Below are positions 33,575 to 48,516 of a stretch of DNA of 64,000 nucleotides, in pieces. The notes beneath the pieces are model-generated. The model saw only the letters and a list, made by a program, of their open reading frames with translations. It ran no database searches and was not told the DNA's origin. Position 1 is the first letter of the stretch. Each line of letters opens with the position of its first letter. Position numbers and translations under genes: made by a program. This DNA comes from Cichorium intybus (Eukaryota; Streptophyta; Magnoliopsida; Asterales; Asteraceae), in contig CM042015.1 in the NCBI GenBank assembly GCA_023525715.1, forward strand, positions 82,245,750 through 82,309,749. Direction: 5' to 3'.

Positions 33575-33832
33575 CAAAGTAACCAAATTCAAACTCATAT
33601 TTCCCATAAGAAGTTGTTATTGAACTGGCAGAAAAACCACCAATAAGAATGCAAAGAAAGGAAAGATATATGAATCCAAAGATAACAACATGGTTACTTT
33701 ATCAAAGTAACCAAATTGAAACTCATGTTTCCTACAAGAAGTTGTTATTGAACTGGCGGAAAAGCCACAAAGAAGAATGCAAAGAAAGAAAAGAGATATG
33801 GCTCCAAAGATAACAACATGATTACTTTATCA
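33575..33832. repeat. 129-bp tandem duplication
   Basis: Two adjacent copies (33575-33703 and 33704-33832), each beginning 'aaagtaaccaaatt' and ending '...ttactttatc', with scattered substitutions. Both contain 'gttgttattgaactggc' and 'aagaatgcaaagaaag'. No intact ORF spans them; they may come from a decayed gene or transposon. Confidence 0.75.
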
Positions 33833-36150
<2,318 letters not shown>

Positions 36151-37413
36151 GGTATTTTATAAGAAATAGATATTTATGATGAATTTTAATATATAAAAAT
36201 TAAATATTATATTGGAGTTGAATAAAGTGTAGTCCTTGAGGTGGGAGGAATGCCACTACTCAATGGGTGACATATATTGTTGAGTAAGCACATGTAGAAT
36301 GAAACAAGCACATGTAGATGCTTGCAATTGCAAGTTGCAACGCTTTGCCAAATTGTTAGTATGTTTCCTTTTTTTGCTTTTTTTCCTAACATTCAATAAA
36401 TTTATAACTCAATCATAATAAAATATAAAGTTGATATTCAATGGATGATTATTGAATTGTTAAATAGGAAAAGAGAGGTTGTATATCTTCCTACTCATCT
36501 TCCTACTCACTAGATGAATACAAGTGTCAAAAACAATTGATGAGATTAAGAGAGAGGATTAGTAGATTTCACATGACATTATTTAATAGGTAGGAAGATG
36601 ATGTACAAAGATTTAATAGGAACAGATACAATTTTACATAGCAGGTTTTCTTAACATGTTATAAAATAGGTCTCATTGAACTTTGCAAACTTATTAAAAT
36701 TAAATGATAAAATTATAAGAAAAAAGATTAATAGTGATGTGACATTTCATAAATACTTTATTTAATTTTAATGCATGGGTGCAATTGGTACAGTATCTAG
36801 AAAAGGACATGTATGTCGTGTTTCCTTCCTTAAGTTTATGTAACGAGTGCATGTCTTCCACGAGTGAGCTCAACAGTCGACAGAACTTGAACAATGAACA
36901 TGCATGCAAAAGCCTTGTTATTAGATTCATCTATTTTTATGAATGGTTTTCTTTGCGTTTATCTTATTTCAATTGGCTTCATTTCTCTTTGTTTTAATTT
37001 CTAGGTCTTCACATATTATAATGATAAAATATGTAGTTATAAGTAACTGAATTTTTTTTAAATGTTTTGCTTATAATCTACCTATATATCTTTGTATTTT
37101 TGGGTCAGTATTAGTTGATACCACATATTCGCGTTGCATGGGAAAGAGATCATTACTTTTATTCATATACATGCATATACATCCATCCACCGGGACTGGG
37201 GAAATGAATGAGAAAAACATAAAAACATGGTGAAGCTAAAAATGACAACGGTGTCATGCATATATATTATATACAAAAAAAAAGTGGCTGCTCCATGGAT
37301 ATATGCGCAACTTCACCACCTAAAAATCCCGTTCTTCATTCCCTTAATTACTTAACCTGCATAGATACGTAGATATATAGATATAAATGTAGATATACTC
37401 CGCCAACCTCATG
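36151..37413. other. Intergenic sequence downstream of the ERF gene
   Basis: AT-rich. It probably includes the 3' untranslated region of the ERF gene at its right edge. No other gene recognised. Confidence 0.45.
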
Positions 37414-38016
37414 TTAGCAAGTAAAGTTCCACAGAAAGTATGGATCTTGCGAATAAAGCCCATCAAAAACCTCTTCCCCGTAATCATGAGCAGCTACTGG
37501 TGGCTGCATGGGCATGAAATAATCATCGAATCCTGGAAATATCCCGAAGTCCGGTACGCTGTCTGTATAGTCATCCATGACAGAGGAGGAGGAGACGACG
37601 TCCATGGAGGTGCAAGTTTGTTGGTCATTGGAAAGGAAGGTAGACGGAGAATCTTGCAACTGAGACGACGACGAAGATGATGATGATAGTGGGACGGAGT
37701 TTGCAAAGTTAGCAGCAACAGCTGGTATCTCGGAAGGGTGGAGGTCTGTGCCACCGGGAATGTTGGGAGGTTGATGAGGGAAGTTGAAGTTGGCGTTGCT
37801 GCCTCTTAGACAGAAGAGAGCAGCGTCAAAAGCACGAGCAGCTTTTTCCGGCGAATCGTAGGAGCCTAACCAGATCCTTTCACGGCTGTTGGGTAGCCGG
37901 ATTTCCGACACCCATTTGCCCCATTTCCTCTTCCGAACACCTCTGTATTTAGCGTCTTGGGTCCTGTCTCGTTCTGTCGCAGATGTAGATGCAGACGGAG
38001 ATGAAGGTTTCACCAT
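37414..38016 (-). CDS. AP2/ERF transcription factor, ERF012-like (DREB A-5/group II type)
   Basis: A single-exon gene of 200 residues from the preferred ATG at 38016. It encodes a nuclear DNA-binding transcription factor. The AP2 domain spans about residues 23-80 and contains YRGVRKRKWGKWVSEIRLPN, WLGSYDSPEKAARAFDAA and an ANFNFP end. The Val in WVSEIR is typical of the DREB side of the family. The rest is a Ser-rich linker (an eight-Ser run near residues 110-120) and an acidic tail ending in LWNFTC. An in-frame ATG at 38082 would add 22 residues; the inner start is favoured because ERF012-type proteins usually begin MVK. Nearby ERFs in this group respond to stress and hormones, but target genes cannot be read from this sequence. 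No frameshift or intron is seen. Confidence 0.88.
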   Translation of the reverse strand: MVKPSSPSASTSATERDRTQDAKYRGVRKRKWGKWVSEIRLPNSRERIWLGSYDSPEKAARAFDAALFCLRGSNANFNFPHQPPNIPGGTDLHPSEIPAVAANFANSVPLSSSSSSSSQLQDSPSTFLSNDQQTCTSMDVVSSSSVMDDYTDSVPDFGIFPGFDDYFMPMQPPVAAHDYGEEVFDGLYSQDPYFLWNFTC

Positions 38017-38177
38017 TGTTGAGGTTGGCAGTGTAGTAGTATGTGTTTTGTTGAGATTCTGTTTGTGTATGTGTTTCTGCATTTATAGTTTGATTAGAAA
38101 TTGGCGGCTTTTTATGAAAGTCAACGGGGCGCGTTGAGTCTAGAAGTAAAGTGCCAGATGGCAGTCAGTGGGTGTGG

Positions 38178-38190
38178 ATAGTATATAAAT
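38178..38190 (-). promoter_or_regulatory. Possible TATA box of the ERF gene
   Basis: On the minus strand 'aatttatatacta' lies about 165 bp upstream of the preferred start. A W-box-type TTGACT sits between it and the start (plus-strand 'aaagtcaac', 38117-38125). Position suits a core promoter; not proven. Confidence 0.35.
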
Positions 38191-38543
38191 TTAAATTGCT
38201 ACGCGGTGATACAATGATTACTAAAAAAAGAACCACGTTTGTTTTTAATCAAATGGTCCACTATTTTCCCGTTAGTCTATATCATGCTCAAAATTCTCTG
38301 TTTTGATAGGCTAAGGGCGTATACTCCCCACAACTCCCAAGTTCATCAGTCTCAGCGCTAGGTTAGTTTCTCCGCATCTAGTTCTTTCTAGAGGCAAAAG
38401 GGCTAGCCCATTCCCTATACACTTGTACTAATTTTTTAAATTTTTTATTAATTTATTATTTTAAAATAATAATATTTCATTAAATTAATACGTAAAATAA
38501 AAATAATAAAATAACATTAAATTAAAACTAAAAAGATAAATAC

Positions 38544-39140
38544 GTGTTTTTTACATTCTACTTCTCTTCCCCTTCCCCCTCCCCTCGTTTTATTTTTTCA
38601 CGACAATTCTTCGTTGATGTATTGCGGTCGTTGTCAGGGAGTCCGCAAGGTGTGCGTTTTGAAGATGTCTTAGCGAAGAACTGGAAGGGGACTTTGGAGT
38701 ATCAGGGGGTGGATCTTGTGGATGCTTTTTCTAGTTGAGGATCTTGTGGATGCTTTTTCTAGATCTTGTGGATAAGTTTCTGAAAGTGACATGGGGAGTT
38801 ATACAAACGAGAACTTGATCCAGGCTTTGCGTTTCGCCTCTGCTCAGAGTGCTCTCTATCTTGTTGTGGCCGCTAAACGCGTGAAGTGTCTTGTGGTGGC
38901 CGAGAATGACCGTGATTCTCTGCGGTTGGAGGCCAATAAAGTTGTTGCGGAGTGTGCTGCTATTCTGCTACGGAGAGTGAAATGAAGCGTCAATTGTCAG
39001 TTTTGGAGAGATCAACAAATGAATTCGACAAGAAGATGGAGGTTTGCGTATCTGAGAAAATGCCTGTGGAGGAACGATTAGCTGCTATGGAGGAAGAAAT
39101 GGAGAAGCTGAAACAACATAATGAGGGTTTAACGACCTGA
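38544..39140 (+). pseudogene. Unidentified gene fragment with coiled-coil tail
   Basis: Three overlapping reading segments suggest one decayed gene. 38544-38738 ends in GTLEYQGVDLVDAFSS. 38791-38985 is 64 residues, rich in Ala/Val/Leu helices. 38952-39140, in another frame, ends with a charged heptad-like helix (MPVEERLAAMEEEMEKLKQH). A 28-bp direct duplication of 'ggatcttgtggatgcttttt' (38711-38765) sits between the first two. No family recognised. Its stop lies 12 bp before the foldback element at 39153. Confidence 0.35.
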
Positions 39141-39143
39141 TAA

Positions 39144-40230
39144 AATAATGTAGGGATAATGTTATAAAAGTCCTTAAGTTTATCAGAAATGTTCGGTTTT
39201 ACCTTTTATGTATTTTTGGTTTATTAATGCCCTTAAGTTTGGTATAAAATATTTGGTTTTACCCTTTTGACATGTTATAAAAGGTTTCCAGGTTACCATG
39301 AAATGAAATGTGCAAAAAAACCCTCCAGTTTGTAATTTTTGTACGTTTTTACCCTAAGTATATTTTTATATTATACCTATTTATGAAACAAAAATAATAT
39401 TTAATACATGAAAATACGTATTTATACACGAAAAATATTTCATTAAACATCGTATTTACGTTTTTAAAAAAAGCTATTTAAGTGTATATATTTTTTGCTG
39501 GATTATATGGTTTATAACGTAAAAAAACATATTTACGTTTTTATATAACGACAAAAATCTAACATTCTTAAAATCGTTTTTATTATTTTTTTAAAGTATA
39601 AATACACTTTTATATTTTTTAGAAGTATAAATACATGTTTAGAAGTATTACATCATTTTTAGAAGTTTAAATATTTTTTGTTTGCAAATCAACACGTATG
39701 TAGCAGTCAAAAACGTGTTACAAAACGAAATAAACGTATATATACTTCTAAATAATAAAAATACGTATTTATACTTATAAAAATATATTTATATATTTCT
39801 AAAAAACGTAAAATAAATTATTTTAAGAAAGTTAGATTTTCACAGTTGCATAAAAAAGTAAATGTATTTTTTACTTTTTAAACCATATAAATCGGCAAAA
39901 AACATACACCATAATTATCATTTTTTAAAAAAGTAAATACGATGTTTAATGAAATATTTTTTTCGTATATAAATACATATTTTCATGTATTGAATATATT
40001 TTTTTTCATAAATATGTATAATATAAAAAAAAGTACTTAGGGTAACATCGTAAAAAATTGAAACTTAAAGGGGTTTTTTCCATATTTCATTTTATGATAA
40101 TATCAAAACTTTTGCTAGCACGTTACAAATGTAAAACCGAATATTTATATGAAACTTAAAGACTTTAATCAATGAAAAAGTACATAAAAAGACTTTAAAA
40201 GCTTTTTAATGACATCATCCCAATAATGTA
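39144..40230. mobile_element. Mutator-like foldback element, 1.07 kb
   Basis: The ends GGGATAATGTTATAAAAG (from 39153) and the complement of ...AATGACATCATCCC (to 40221) are imperfect inverted repeats. Inverted similarity continues inward ('cggttttac', 'accctaagta', 'catcgtatttac' and their complements). A perfect 9-bp duplication AATAATGTA flanks it (39144-39152, 40222-40230). No transposase ORF. Confidence 0.8.
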
Positions 40231-41358
40231 TGTAACGTGAGAATCACATTTAAAAGGATAGTTTGGACCCATCTCACCCCACCCCTTTTAATGCGGGTCA
40301 TTTTCATTTTTGGTCCATCGTGTAGTCGTGTATTTGTCTTTTCTTCCCAAGATTTTTGGTATTTTACTATAAGTTATATGAAGATCTGCTATGTTTGCCA
40401 TTTCATTGGTCTCAACTCTCTGAGCACATAAATTAGTAAATCGAAATTTTAATAATAATATATATCTGTGAAGGCACCAATATTTCTTGGTTATTTTAAA
40501 TCCACGCATCAGCATCATGATATGCATATATACGCATGTGTATAAGTATGTATGAATATCAAGATGGATTCTGGTGATCTCGGAAAGAAGCTACAACCAG
40601 AAAAGATATACATTAAATGACATAAATAGCAAGATTAATTTGAGGTTTGAACGCAAATGTGTAATATGGTCGACACATATTACTACATATACATGGTCGA
40701 CACATATTACTATAAAGAGAAATATTATATCTTCCTAATTTTTCTTTCTACTCATAACTCATCCTCGACACATATGACAAGTGTATTAGCATATTATTAA
40801 TTTTATGAATATGACACTTGTCATCATTTTATATGGTTAGGAGGATTAGTAGGAGGAAGAATTAAAAGGATATAAGATTTCTTTACTATAAAACTTAAGT
40901 GGATTAATATTATGGTAATCCTTAAAAAACTTCAAAATTTTTGAAGATAAATAATAAAAAATCAAATTATATTTTTAAGAATTGAACTTATCATCATGAT
41001 TGAGTATCCATAAGACAAGATGATACTGATTTATATCCGGTGATATTGAACTTCATTTTTGTTCATTTCTTAATACTAAAGCTTCTTATTCAATTCTAAT
41101 TTATATTTGGTGGTAGCAAAAGGTTAAGTTAGGGTTAGAACATTCCTAATAAGAGAGTTTATTTGTTAAATTTTTTCACGATAAGTAACTGATAATACCA
41201 AGTCATCAATTTAAAAGGTTTTAATGTTTTTTTCATAATATTCGTCAAATTATTTATGGGATTGTGCTTATATTATTTAACTGTTTCTATATAAGTTGGT
41301 TACATTATAATTAGTTGAACATCTATAAACCACATTAAAATAATTAAAAAACTCATTC
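40231..41358. other. Intergenic AT-rich sequence
   Basis: No gene or known repeat recognised. Near-repeats of 'catggtcgacacatattacta' occur at about 40666-40712. Confidence 0.5.
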
Positions 41359-41594
41359 TAAGTGATTGTAAATTAACAAGATACGTAGAAAAAACTTCAT
41401 GAAAAAGCTCCTACAATTGTGGATGATATCATTTACTACACGTACACAAAGAAAAATAAAATAAATTAAGCATGTCGATACATGCTTAATTTATTTTATT
41501 TTTCTTTGTGTACGTGTAGTAAATGATACCATCCACAATTGTAGGAGTTTTTTCATCTGAATTTTTTCCACATATCTTGTTAATTTACAATCAC

Positions 41595-41598
<4 letters not shown>
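41359..41598. repeat. Long hairpin (inverted repeat with ~118-bp arms)
   Basis: Left arm 41359-41475 and right arm 41481-41598 are close inverted copies meeting at 'gcatgtcgatacatgc'. The arms include 'tgattgtaaattaacaag', 'ctcctacaattgtggatg' and 'cactttgtgtacgtgtag'-like blocks. A further partial copy ('acaattgtaggagc...catctgaagtt') lies at about 41829-41860, beyond the adjoining microsatellite. Confidence 0.85.
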
Positions 41599-41625
<27 letters not shown>

Positions 41626-41663
41626 CATACATACATACATACATACATACATACATACATACA

Positions 41664-41744
<81 letters not shown>
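41596..41744. repeat. (TACA)n-(TA)n microsatellite
   Basis: About 24 TACA units followed by about 26 TA units. Confidence 0.97.
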
Positions 41745-41746
<2 letters not shown>

Positions 41747-41861
41747 GGAAGGATCAACATAGAACCACTTTTTATCCATAGAACCATAAAACTATACTGA
41801 ACATACATATGTTCAAATTTGAACATACACAATTGTAGGAGCTTTTTCATCTGAAGTTTGA

Positions 41862-43429
41862 TCTTTTTATATAGCCACTGCATGAATTGCCGAAAATTCA
41901 CGCCATATATCCACTCAATTGTATCCACACATGCAGTCTCACAAAATCCTCTTCCCTTTTTCCTAAATAAACCTCAGTAGTGAAATAAACCATAACATCG
42001 TCAATTATAATCAATAAGTAGTGCTAATAAACCTCAATGACTAGTGTATGCCATTGAAGAACATGCAAAAATTCAAGGATCCTCTCACCTGAATAGCCGC
42101 TGGTCAGCAGTAATTAACTTAGAAAATCTTCCCTTTCATATGACTTCCTTGTTGAAACCAATTCTTCATATAGTTCCACAAATTGATCTTACACACAACC
42201 AAAAATATAGGTTAATATTTTCTAAAGAATTGACATGTATATTCTAAATTTCTTATTGTTTCTAGTAAAGGTTATACAATATTAACAAAAAACTAACCCA
42301 ACTTTTTTTAAAATTACAAGCTATTGTAATCGACCTGTAACAACACCAATTGAACCGGTCAAAGCAAGGTTCTCTAAGAGTATAGTTTGTGCTTCTACGG
42401 CCATGTAATATCCTCCACTAGCTACAACATCAACCATTGATGCAACCACATGCTTATATGCAAACAGTAATCTAATTTCTCTTCACATCTTGCATAAAAT
42501 AAATACATATTTTTCAAGTCAAAATAAAAAAGCACTTACAAGTCAAAAGTTAGAGCATCACCCCCAGGGCTATTAGCTTAACAATAATGAGGATAAAGTA
42601 ATAAAGTGAAGAAAACCAAGACAATTGCCATCCAAACGTGATACTAATAAGGTAGCCGGAGTGCTTGATGTCAGAATCATTTAGCTCAGGTGGTTGAAAA
42701 AAAGGAGGATTATGATGGTGGGTGTGGTGTTGGTTTGTCAGTTTCAAGAATGGAGGAAGAATATCGTGTGATCCTTAGGGCGAGACCAAGGTAACAGGAC
42801 TTTAAGCAAGATCATAATACAAACCCCGATAAACAACAATTCTAGATCAAACAACTATCGATGTTACCCACACGAGGAGACTTTGAAACAAGCAGATGAG
42901 GTTAGCTATATGTTGGTGGAAAATATTGGAGCAAGTCGCGGTGTGGTCCTGATAAACTTATGATAGAAATGAAATAACAACCGCACTTTTGTTTTGGTTT
43001 CTCCGATGAGCTAGCAACGAGAGTGGTGAGGGTTGCTGCGGTGCCGATTGTTGTTTTTGTTGTTGTATGGGGCCACGTTTGTTTGAATGAACAACGAGAA
43101 AACTAGCTGACAAGATTGCTCAAAGTATTAAGGGTAATAGGTTTTATAGACCCGGTTACGTTACAATTAGCAAAGGTATAGGTCGGTCTCCACCTTTTAA
43201 GAAGGTGGGTTTTTTTAAGGTTTATGAAGAGGGTTGGACTTAGGTCGACGATAATTCAGGATTGGTCGTGTGTGTGTGTGCATGAGTTGACAGCAAACCC
43301 AACCAGCATGAGATGTGGCTATGTTCTCTTTACACTGTATGAATGTTAGATGTGCTTTACTTTAGCTCGTGTGTGATTGTAGGATGTGTGTGATTAGTAC
43401 TAGGTGAGTGTATGTCTAGTATGTAGATG
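41862..43429. other. Unassigned sequence upstream of LTR fragment E
   Basis: No supportable gene. An ORF at 42044-42247 has no recognisable features. A TGTAAC word at 42341 could be the start of LTR E (which would then be 1.7 kb), but its flanking bases do not match those after 44043. Confidence 0.35.
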
Positions 43430-44043
43430 TTTCGGGCACGATATACTGAGAAATATATGGTGTCTCAACATACTGAGCAATATATGGTGGCTTGACGCAC
43501 TGAGCAATGTGGTACAGAGCAAGATTTTTCTGACAATATGGACTAGGCAAGACTTGCATACACGGCTCAAGGTGCTGAGCAGCTGGCAAAATGCACAGAG
43601 AAAGACTTGTAAGCATGGCTCGAGGTGCTGAGCAAGATGGCATGGCTCAATGTACACAGTGGAGTAGACTATTGATTATGTGATGTGTGTGATATTCTTT
43701 CTGATAGGGTAGAGTATGGTGACTGATATGTTGTGTATGTGTTGGAACTCACTAAGCTTTGTGCTTACCATTTCCCTTTAAAACCATTGTTTTAGGAACT
43801 TTGGATATGGGTGTTGGCAAGGCGTGACGAGTACATACTATTGTAGCTTCTATTGGGGATTCATGTTTGATTTGACATTATGTTAGCTTTTAACTTTCGC
43901 TGAATGGTTAAATGACGTCGACGATAAATGTTTTGATGATTTGAGTAAAGTTTATGTTTTGAAAGTTTTAAATAAAATGATGTTTCATTATTAAAATTGT
44001 TTTTCTAAAATTTCTAAATTGTCAGAAAAACTGGGACGTTACA
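43430..44043 (+). repeat. LTR fragment E (Ty3/gypsy type)
   Basis: It ends GGGACGTTACA at 44043 like LTR A. It has the stem-loop TAAGC-TTTGT-GCTTA (43753-43767) after 'aactcac', and a preceding array (43436-43650) of 'ctgagcaa' repeats with stems such as GCTC/GAGC and CTCA/TGAG. A 'ggcaaggcgtgacga' segment at 43815-43829 matches LTR A near 10022. No internal domain or matching second LTR was found. Confidence 0.65.
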
Positions 44044-45940
44044 AGCCCATTTAGACATTGCATTTTTTTGTTAAACATCCGTGAATATTGTTTTTAATCT
44101 CTATGTTTTAGTTGATCGAGAAAGCATGAGTTTCTTTTACAAACGATATTGCATTTAGGTTTGATTAACAAATCACAATATACTATCGAATAAGTCTTAA
44201 ACGAGACATAAAAACATAAAAACAACATTCATACTTGTCGTTACAAGAAATGACCATTAAAAATGATCGTACATAAAAATCATCTATCTTCCTTTTCTAT
44301 AAACTAAGATTCAGGATAGTCGTATGCAAATTTTGCTTTCTCTTTATCAATACATGTTTTCACTCCACATAGTGTCTCACAGATTTCCAAAACTCACTCT
44401 CTATAATCTCAACTTCTAGTTTCACTTTCAGTTCTTCGCTGGCGTTCACCATCTTCCTTATTGATTCAGAGATGTCCCAAGGTTTTAGCCTCATTGTTGG
44501 AGGTTAAAGGATGGTTAAAGTTGGAAATGAATTTGGACCGGTTGGAAGACATTTTAGAGTAATACTTAATGACTTTTGCTATGAAATACGTTTGAACTCT
44601 GGTGTGAATTATGTTAGAATCTAAATCGATTTTAAATAGATTGTGAATATAGAGGTAGATGAAAATTATATTGCATTTGAGTGGTAGGTGAAAAATCATA
44701 AATAATTAGATGAGTGCTTGTGTGATAATAAAGTATTAGGTGAAAGTAAAATAAGATGTTAGAGTTTGGTAGTTCATTGAATATAATGTTAAGTGCTTGA
44801 TGTCAGATAAATTAAAAAAAAAAACCGTTCTTATAAATAAAATTATATTTACTTTATTTTGAAACACAAAAATTATATAAAAATCTAGTCCAAAATAACG
44901 GTAAGAAATCTCAATGCTAGATTTCAGACAATCACTTGGGATTAAGATGTTTTGATTTAGATGTTTTGAATAAAATGATTATATTACAAAAGAAATTGAT
45001 TAACTCTATTAAACAACTCGTTTATTTAGTTTAATCAATATCCTACTATTTTGATTATATATAATCATACGCTTTGTGGTGTTACTCCTATAATAATAGT
45101 GTCAAATTTAAGTATTAAAAACTATATTGACTGTGATTACTTTAATATATTTGAAATAATAAAAAGTCCAAAATATCATAATCTATATACACTAGTCGAT
45201 GTATAGCAATATAAAAAAAGTGAGTTTGTGGGGTACACCCAATGGTTGACACACAATCAACATTGAGTATTGACTAAACTCGATCCACATGTTTTAGACT
45301 CAGTTTTAAGATAGAATAGTATGAAAGCAGGTCAACCAAGAGTTTTATAATATATAACCCCTTCCCATTAAATTCCATTTTAACAATCTTCAACACACTG
45401 CTATTACGCGATTTTTACACCTCCTTTGAATACCCCCCATTCTTCTTAATTAACCACCATTATCAGCTTCCATTTATACACCGCCCATGAAATCTGAAAT
45501 CTCGAACACAATCCATCTTTCAAGAAACCAAGTGATGACCTCGATCTTTCTTACCTTCTCATACCTCCATGGTCACAACATCTACAAATACCAACTCATC
45601 TTCATCTTCATCTTCATCGACTTCATAGGTTGCTCCTAATTGCACTACAAATTCATGGATTTAACTTGATTTTTAAGAATGCTGTCATTTAACATCCTCA
45701 CATCTTCCCCCCTATCTACATGTAATAGATTTATTATTTTATTTTTTCAATTTATTTTGTAGGCTCATTGTAGAATAGGTTTTATTTAATTAAATATAAA
45801 TATAAATATTAATTTATCTAATAAATTATATATTATTATCAACATCTTAAAAATACTCTTAAATATAGATATTGAAATCAAAATATATATTAGACTCGAA
45901 CACAAGTGAAATTGATTTTTTTTATTCTTGATTCTTGTTA
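44044..45940. other. Intergenic; includes one copy of a dispersed repeat
   Basis: No gene recognised. The segment 45330-45640 is similar to 59425-59635 near the ARF gene. Confidence 0.5.
45330..45640. repeat. Dispersed repeat, copy 1
   Basis: It shares with 59425-59635 an ordered series of blocks: 'gagttttataatata', 'tcaacacactgctatnacgcg', 'acacctcctttgaa', 'gaaaccaagtgangac', 'acaacatctacaaa' and a 'ttcatcttcatc' run. Identity is high in blocks with indels between them. Nature unknown. Confidence 0.65.
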
Positions 45941-45945
45941 ATTAT

Positions 45946-47698
45946 TGTAACGCCATGTTTATATATATATATAAAGTACACCCAAATTTTTCGTTTTTCA
46001 AAACACATATACACATAGAAAGAGAAATTTATCAAAAGTTATTACAAGTACTAGGTGTACTACATATATAACCATGACTACAAGAGTATCAAGAATGTAC
46101 AAAATAAACAAAACATAGCATCTTAGTCGGGTCGTTGCTTCTTCATTTAACCTAAAGTCCTCATATCCTTCAACTTTCTCCTTACCTTTACTAGAATATG
46201 CAAAATAAGTGACATATACAACGATAAGCTCGAAAAGCTTAGCGACGTAATCCCTATAATGCATTAAACAAAGTAGTCCAATGATATCATAGGTCATATG
46301 AATTGAAATACAATTCCACTTACTTAGCCATGTAAGCATTAGTTTTTTAGTCGCCCCAAGCATAATTACTAACTAGATTTTCAATGCCAACACCAAAACA
46401 TTTTCAAATCATAATAGCGTTTCTAAGCCACAAAGGCATTCTACAAGCCACTAAGGCATAACTACTAGCACTAAGGCACTCCCGAGCCACTAAGGCATTC
46501 TACAAGCCACTAAGGCAAATTCCAAGCCACAAAGGCATTCCATAAGCCACTAAGGCACAATTATTAGCCATTAAACCTGCTGTCATTCAATTAGTCAGAA
46601 AGTTCGCAATACCTGCAACATATAGAAACAGCGAGGACCATATATTATAGAGTACATAGTCGGATACTCATCTTGATTAAATGTTACGTGGTTTGAACCC
46701 CCTTCCCACTTGCTTCAACTTTATCCTTTCCTATAGTTCAACAAAAGCATAAGCTAATACCTTCTTTCGTATATTTCAGCACTTCCTTTATTTCTACATT
46801 TTAACCAAAAGGGTACTAAAGACCAAGTAGAGTTGTTAAATTCCCAACTCACTTCCCATCAATTCAGGGCATCAATTATACATTTGCATGGGATTGTGTC
46901 AATGGAATTATTGATTCCATTCCACTCTTAATTAACAAATAAACACAAATCACTCACTAGTCAATTCAAATCATAAACAAAACAACAAACATGTTTCTTT
47001 CATCCAACAACTTCACTCATGACCCATAGAATTCAGCAAAATCACTATTTCACAAAAATCCCCAAATTTCTTGGGTTCTTGAATCTAAATCCCGAAATTT
47101 ATGATCCTAAGTGACACCTTTAGCTATAAAATGTTCTGCTTAAGATCAATAATCAACCATTTAGGATCATAGGTATAACCCTCCCCCAACATGGAATTAT
47201 GATTCCACAGCAACCCTAACCCAAATTCGGGTCTTTACACAAACAGGTAAAATTCTTACCTTAGTTGCTGATATCTTTAATCCTTATGCTAATTCTTCAA
47301 TATCTAAGTTCAAAAATCCCCATGCATTTTTTAAATCGCCCATTTTCCTTCTTCTTTTTTCTAAAATCGTAGGTAATATTGAAATTGGGAGAAATCCCCA
47401 GCTTTTACCAACAACTTCCATCACTAAACAGTTTTGGTCCCTCCACTTCTCATTAATTCACTTTTCAGTTTTGTGTTTACCTCATAAATAGACTTATTAT
47501 CCTTTTAAGTCCCTACCTAACCTAATTCCAACCATAGTTTCACCATTTGACAACAATGGTCCTTTTAATGGAATTCTTCACATTTAAGTCTCTTTTTCCA
47601 CCACAACCTCCATACTAATGCTAACATAAAATAAACACATATTTAGACATATCAAATGGAAATAGAATACACATACGAAAGTCAAATACGGTGTTACA
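45946..47698 (-). mobile_element. Solo LTR D (Ty3/gypsy type)
   Basis: A 1753-bp LTR in reverse orientation: plus-strand start TGTAACGCC, end GGTGTTACA. It is flanked by ATTAT and TTTAT (one mismatch in a 5-bp duplication). The array 'gccactaaggca' (46430-46565) has GCC/GGC mini-stems, and the stem-loop TAAGCT-CGAAA-AGCTTA lies at 46225-46241. The minus-strand ORF at 45998-46363 lies wholly within it and has no recognisable protein features. Confidence 0.75.
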
Positions 47699-47954
47699 TT
47701 TATATAAAAGTTTTGTTATTAAAAATACTAGTACTTACTAATTTTTTTGGATTTATTAGAAATTAGACATGTTTTCACTAAACTCAAATACATGTTGATA
47801 TTAATTTGAAAATAATGATGAAGAGTAACAAACATATATATAGCGGGTTCGATCAAGAATACACCATTAGAAAAGTGCCTGAATTCCGACACAAAATTAT
47901 GAGGAATTTGACTGTGTTGAAAATTGTGACAACATTTCAACAAAACACCAACAC

Positions 47955-48051
47955 AATGTGTGTATGTAAGTGTGCGTGCGTGCGTGTGCTTGCATATGTG
48001 CTTGTATGCGTGCGTGTGTGCATGTGTGTAAATTATATTGAAAATACCTCG

Positions 48052-48140
<89 letters not shown>
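47955..48140. repeat. (GT)n-type and (TA)n microsatellites
   Basis: Imperfect TG/CG repeats to about 48030, then about 44 TA units from 48054. Confidence 0.95.
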
Positions 48141-48146
<6 letters not shown>

Positions 48147-48367
48147 TTTGTACATTTTCTTCGGATTTCAAGGGCCAGAGATTTTTAGAAATAGTTTCCT
48201 AGTACATATAATGTTGGTGATTTTAGTGGCATCAAATCATTTTATGTAATTGGAACTAACATGTGAGCTAAGGGGGCTATTTAGTTTGTACTCTAATATA
48301 TGTTCGGGTATGTGTGGAGTGCACACATGTATAAGATCGAATAAATAGCCGGTTCAACGATAAGTCG

Positions 48368-48460
48368 AGGGTCCGGGGGCAGCGCCCCCGCGTTCGGGGT
48401 TTCCAAAGGGGCAGGCTCCCTTTGGTAGGGTCTAAAGGTAGCGCCCCTAGCGGGCAGCGG
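48368..48460. other. GC-rich hairpin cluster next to the copia fragment
   Basis: Stems GGGGGC/GCCCCC (near 48375-48389), CCAAAGGG/CCCTTTGG (near 48403-48425) and AGGG/CCCT (near 48427-48449) surround similar 'gcagc', 'gcaggct' and 'gtagcg' loops. Such GC-rich blocks are common near plant LTR element ends. Confidence 0.65.
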
Positions 48461-48516
48461 TGGAAGGAACAAGGGATGATGAGGTTCTTCAATACTCATA
48501 TTGTTACAGTATTGTG

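Noticed and set aside
41491..41928. 145-codon minus-strand ORF
   Set aside because: Mostly (TACA)n-(TA)n translation plus a hairpin arm.
45998..46363. 121-codon minus-strand ORF
   Set aside because: Within solo LTR D; hydrophobic but without recognisable motif or neighbours.
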